Below the pieces are notes generated by a model. That model was not told the origin of the DNA. It saw only the letters and a program-made list of their open reading frames with translations, and did not search any database. 64,000 nt of DNA from Clostridiales bacterium (GTDB taxonomy: Bacteria; Bacillota; Clostridia; Christensenellales; Aristaeellaceae), in contig CP069419.1 of NCBI GenBank assembly GCA_017569285.1, positions 2,108,001-2,172,000 of the forward strand, in the 5' to 3' direction. A program made the translations under genes and the position numbers. Position 1 is the stretch's first letter; each line of letters begins with the position of its first letter. Positions 60,791 through 64,000 of the stretch are shown here, piece after piece.

Positions 60791-61930
60791 TCAATTCTTG
60801 ATCAGATATACATATTTCCGGAACAGTTTGATTTTGGATGTAATAAGGATGATCAGCACTGATAAAGAAAATGATACGGTTTCCAGCACAAGGAATCTTG
60901 GAAAATGGTAAAAGTTCGGTGCTGTTTTGTTAAACCATTCGTTCATGCCGTACATGATGCAAATATGGAGAAAATAGATACCGAAAGCAATCTTTGCCAG
61001 TCCGGTAATCGGCTTGGACAAAACCGAAGAAGGATTTGCCTTTCTGCGAATGATCTCAAACATGGGGACAACGATCATTATAATTCCGAAGTCAGCAACA
61101 TTGAGGAAATAATCACTGGGTGTTGAATAAATCCAGAATTGGAAGAAGGTGGTTATAAATATTGAAACAGCAAGAACAATCCATAACCAGCAGCTTTTTA
61201 CATTCTGCAGTTTTCCGGTGCTGATCCAGTAACCCGCAAGGATGAACAAGAAATAAATAGAAAAAATGTTTGTATAATTGACTTCCCATGAAATGAAAGA
61301 CGATAAACCGCAAGCATACAGGATTTCATTCAGGTTCGGTACGATTACACCGCCAATCAGCAGAATGGCGGAAAGCGCCAGGATATATTTATCGCCAAGC
61401 TTTCTGAGGGCGATTGCAATAACGGGAATCATGAGGTATATACAAAGAATCATTGGCATATACCACATATTGGGTAGGGTTACCTGATTAAAAAACAATG
61501 TTGTGCTGACCAGGTATATAAGCGCTTTAAAAACCCCATGAGCTTTCAACATGGAATCATCAAATATCTGAAGGAAGCAGAACATAATGACCAGCCAAAT
61601 CAGTGTGGTGCGCAAAAGCCCCCACCAGTTATGCTTAATAAATCGTTTGGTGACGTCTTTGTTTTCATAATCGCGGGGGATCAGCAATGTACCTGAAATC
61701 ATGAGAAACAAAGGAACACCAATTCGGCTGAAAACATAGAGCAGGGCTTTGATGAAAGATGCCGCTGTGGGCATGAGAAAAAACTCTTCCAATGTTTCAC
61801 TTCGTGTATGGAAACTCCTGCTCAGCGCATGATTGAATGTAATGGAGATAATGGCAATAGCCCTGGCAAAATCCAGCCAATACACGCGCGGTGCAGTGTT
61901 CCGTGCGGAAGACTCCTTGATGTCTGTCAT
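60791..61930 (-). CDS. acyltransferase 3 family membrane protein
   Basis: 379 residues with about ten membrane segments. VYWLDFARAIAIISITFNHA carries the family's catalytic-type Asp/His region, FSRIGVPLFLMISGTLLIP the conserved second helix, and WYMPMILCIYLMIPVI the middle motif. Family members O-acetylate surface sugars, making this a candidate decorator of the polysaccharide. ATG 61930 with AAGGTGA upstream is preferred over an earlier ATG at 61984. Confidence 0.85.
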   Translation of the reverse strand: MTDIKESSARNTAPRVYWLDFARAIAIISITFNHALSRSFHTRSETLEEFFLMPTAASFIKALLYVFSRIGVPLFLMISGTLLIPRDYENKDVTKRFIKHNWWGLLRTTLIWLVIMFCFLQIFDDSMLKAHGVFKALIYLVSTTLFFNQVTLPNMWYMPMILCIYLMIPVIAIALRKLGDKYILALSAILLIGGVIVPNLNEILYACGLSSFISWEVNYTNIFSIYFLFILAGYWISTGKLQNVKSCWLWIVLAVSIFITTFFQFWIYSTPSDYFLNVADFGIIMIVVPMFEIIRRKANPSSVLSKPITGLAKIAFGIYFLHICIMYGMNEWFNKTAPNFYHFPRFLVLETVSFSLSVLIILITSKIKLFRKYVYLIKN

Positions 61931-61987
61931 GTGTAAGTCACCTTCTGTCTGATGGGTCAATTTGGACTGAGAATAATATATCATTCC

Positions 61988-63082
61988 TTAATGACCAGAG
62001 TTATTTGATTTTTCTGAATTTAGCATTTTTTGAGGACGTTTTATCCCAACTCTTATGTCAAATAGAAACGGAAGGAAATGCGTTATAATCGAAACTACAA
62101 TACATGCCAGAATGAAAGAAGCAAAGAAACCTAACAACATGTATGGAAGATTCGCTTTGGGAAGGAATTTGGGCATGATTATTGTCAGGGCTTTAGGTAT
62201 TGCACCGCAGACAAAATAGAATCCAATCGTGTTCTGGCCAATAGAATTAAGAAGATTTGTTGCTTTATTGCTTTTTCTTATATATTTGCACAAGAATACA
62301 AGAATAATAATCCCTATTGTACTGATGATAACACCCAATATGTTTACTCTATTCATTGAGACTAAAACTTTTATGTTGTGATCAAATAAGAATAACGCCA
62401 ATAAATATACGAATAATCCACATATGATGATGATTGGTTTAGACAAATATCGGTCTATTTCTTTTTCATATTTCCAATAAATTCCCCCGATTACAAGGAA
62501 CAAAATGGAAACTAATCCTGCATCAAAATGCCACGGATTTGATTCAAAAATGTTGACTAAGATAAAATTGTTGTTAAAACAGATCAAACCAATAGAAAAT
62601 AATCCTATACCTGAAAAGAAATAGAACCAAATATTCTTAATTTTTGTTAAGAATAAAAGAAATAGTATTATTTCTGCAACTACTAAGGCAGAAATGAACC
62701 AATACGTATGTCCCCAAATTGTTTTCTCAACAAACCATTGAATTGTTATATCCCTGGATTGAAATATACTATTTGGAATAAATTCGATGACGGAAAAAAT
62801 GAGTGTTGGAATTATAAGCCTAAAAAGGATGTTTTTAAAAAATTGTTTTCCGTGCTCATGAAAATTTGTGCTTCCAATGAGCGGAAGAAACTTTTTGAAT
62901 AATAAATAACCGGAAACAAAAAAGAATGCATTAACATAGACGGGAGCGATATATTTTGCTAAGCCGGGAACATAGAATTCAAAGTACTCTTCAGCATGCA
63001 TGTAATAAATCAATATAATGCAGATAGCTCTTGCATAATTAATCCAACGAATATCCTTTTTTGTTGCTTTTGCTTCTTGCAT
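61988..63082 (-). CDS. acyltransferase 3 family membrane protein (second)
   Basis: 364 residues, about ten membrane segments: IRWINYARAICIILIYYMHA, YVNAFFFVSGYLLF and WFISALVVAEIILFLL. Only the general family plan is shared with its neighbour, and the gene is strikingly AT-rich between GC-rich flanks, suggesting separate acquisition. GGAGGAG five bases before ATG 63082 fixes the start; the frame stays open far upstream into the kinase gene, but that part is not coding. Likely O-acylation of a cell-surface sugar. Confidence 0.82.
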   Translation of the reverse strand: MQEAKATKKDIRWINYARAICIILIYYMHAEEYFEFYVPGLAKYIAPVYVNAFFFVSGYLLFKKFLPLIGSTNFHEHGKQFFKNILFRLIIPTLIFSVIEFIPNSIFQSRDITIQWFVEKTIWGHTYWFISALVVAEIILFLLFLTKIKNIWFYFFSGIGLFSIGLICFNNNFILVNIFESNPWHFDAGLVSILFLVIGGIYWKYEKEIDRYLSKPIIIICGLFVYLLALFLFDHNIKVLVSMNRVNILGVIISTIGIIILVFLCKYIRKSNKATNLLNSIGQNTIGFYFVCGAIPKALTIIMPKFLPKANLPYMLLGFFASFILACIVVSIITHFLPFLFDIRVGIKRPQKMLNSEKSNNSGH

Positions 63083-63104
63083 GATATCTCCTCCAGATGT
63101 CTGC

Positions 63105-64000
63105 TTATTCCTCCGGGTCGAATTCGATGATTCCGTCGTTGACTTCCGGGAGGATGTTGTCCCCGGTGCAGAAGGAGCGGACGGCGCCGGTGGTGCGGCG
63201 GTAGAGGGAGAGGAGCTTCTGGTGGTCCTGTTGGATGCGGGCTTCGTCTTCGCTGTGGGCGGCGGCTTCCAGGACGGCGGCGGTTTCGGAGAGGGCCGTG
63301 GCGCCGATGGTGCCGGCAGTGCTCTTAAGGGAGTGGGCCAGGAGGGCGTAGTCCTTCCAGTTTTCTTCTTTGAAACTGGTCTGGAGGCGCTCTTCCTTTT
63401 CTTCTGCGTTGGCTGCGAACTCAGCCAGGAGGGAACGGTACAGGGTCTCATCCTGCTGGCAGTAATACAGGCCGCGGGCGGGGTGGATACCTGCCTTCTC
63501 AAGCGGGACAAAGGGGTTTTCGGCCTTTGCCTCTTCGGCAGTATTGGCACTTTGCGGGGCGTTCTGCGACGCGGTCTGTTCGTCTTCCTTCAGGAGGACG
63601 ACCTTGTCCTTCGGCAGGTGGCGGAGCAGGGTGCGCTTCAGGGCCAGGCTGTCGATGGGTTTGCTGAGGTAGTCGGTGAAGCCTTCCTCCAGGTATTTCT
63701 CCCTGACGCCGGCGATGGCGTCGGCGGTGAGGCAGACGATGGGCGTTTCATGGTTGATGCCGTCTTCCTGCTCCCGGATGCGGTGCATGGCTTCGGTGCC
63801 GTCCATGCCATACATCCGCTGGTCCATGAGGATGACGTCATAGGGAATCTGCAGGGTGAGGGCCAGGGCTTCCTCGCCGCTGAGGGCGGTGTCGATCTTC
63901 AGTTCGGTTTTTTTGAGGAGGCCTTCGACCACGGTCAGGTTCATGCGGGTGTCATCCACGACAAGGATTTTTGCATTGGGGGCACGGAAGAGCTCCCGCG
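63105..64000 (-). CDS. C-terminal part of a hybrid histidine kinase (REC-HPt), continues beyond window
   Basis: The last 298 residues are visible. A receiver domain (AKILVVDDTRMN, VILMDQRMYGMDG with the phospho-Asp, DYLSKPID) is followed by an Ala/Glu-rich linker and an HPt domain with LLAHSLKSTAGTIGA, whose His is the transfer residue. Domain order and sequence resemble the tail of the kinase at 1277 (TEIKID / TELKID, ADYLTKPLD / TDYLSKPID), so the two are paralogues. The sensor and kinase core lie to the right of the window. High G+C, unlike the gene downstream. Confidence 0.9.
   Translation of the reverse strand, partial: RELFRAPNAKILVVDDTRMNLTVVEGLLKKTELKIDTALSGEEALALTLQIPYDVILMDQRMYGMDGTEAMHRIREQEDGINHETPIVCLTADAIAGVREKYLEEGFTDYLSKPIDSLALKRTLLRHLPKDKVVLLKEDEQTASQNAPQSANTAEEAKAENPFVPLEKAGIHPARGLYYCQQDETLYRSLLAEFAANAEEKEERLQTSFKEENWKDYALLAHSLKSTAGTIGATALSETAAVLEAAAHSEDEARIQQDHQKLLSLYRRTTGAVRSFCTGDNILPEVNDGIIEFDPEE

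Noticed and set aside
63083-63550. N-terminal extension of the second acyltransferase, 156 codons upstream
   Set aside because: The extension is proline- and serine-rich, overlaps the REC-HPt gene in another frame, and a perfect GGAGGAG lies before ATG 63082.

Overview
The window looks like the chromosome of an anaerobic gut- or rumen-type member of the Bacillota (class Clostridia). Evidence: strong AGGAGG ribosome binding sites, TTGACA/TATAAT-like promoters, many hybrid sensor kinases, a LoaP-like NusG paralogue, a VanZ domain, the YozG-like/DUF2975 pair and BspA-type repeats. I see no rRNA, tRNA or CRISPR array. I cannot name the species.

Layout. 1-4114: a DUF3842 gene preceded by a structured leader or small RNA, then udk and a hybrid histidine kinase. 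4338-12983: an exopolysaccharide (EPS) front module with a Wzz/BY-kinase fusion, a 1978-residue secreted protein made almost entirely of about 56 short repeats, and a LytR-CpsA-Psr-like protein that has lost expected residues. 13124-39482: a long co-directional polysaccharide operon that starts with a LoaP-type antiterminator and the initiating sugar transferase. It continues with glycosyltransferases, the three enzymes for UDP-N-acetyl-L-fucosamine, Wzy and Wzx, TupA- and CapA-like proteins, and an AT-richer stretch with two ATP-grasp ligases and an ornithine-cyclodeaminase-like enzyme. It ends with a DegT aminotransferase, a nucleotidyltransferase, a second protein with the same repeats fused to VanZ, and UDP-glucuronate 4-epimerase.

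39523-40989 (minus) is a UDP-glucose 6-dehydrogenase with an N-terminal XRE DNA-binding domain. It shares an intergenic region with the divergent RiPP-like region 41106-50674. That region holds two paralogous radical SAM/SPASM enzymes, each followed by one or two small peptides with a common leader. Between them lie a soluble S26-type peptidase, an ABC exporter, an HprK-like kinase fused to a PqqD domain, a PPP-type phosphatase and a GGDEF response regulator. I regard this as the best candidate for an undescribed system: a peptide-modification pathway embedded next to, and perhaps co-regulated with, a capsule locus.

50785-58810 is more ordinary: free methionine sulfoxide reductase, a GNAT acetyltransferase, an ABC exporter behind a MerR-type promoter, a BspA-like surface protein, a DUF4173-like membrane protein, a secreted unknown, and a DUF2975/XRE pair. 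58953-59119 holds a tandem repeat array with a 20-base period. 59183-60771 is an IS30-type element whose transposase has lost a catalytic Asp. 60791-63082 encodes two acyltransferase-3 membrane proteins, and the window ends inside another hybrid kinase.

The genes suggest a coupled surface programme: building a FucNAc- and uronate-containing polysaccharide, possibly decorated with amino acids and acyl groups, and making small modified peptides. Kinases, c-di-GMP signalling, an antiterminator and a DNA-binding metabolic enzyme may control it. The family assignments rest on visible motifs; the couplings are inference.
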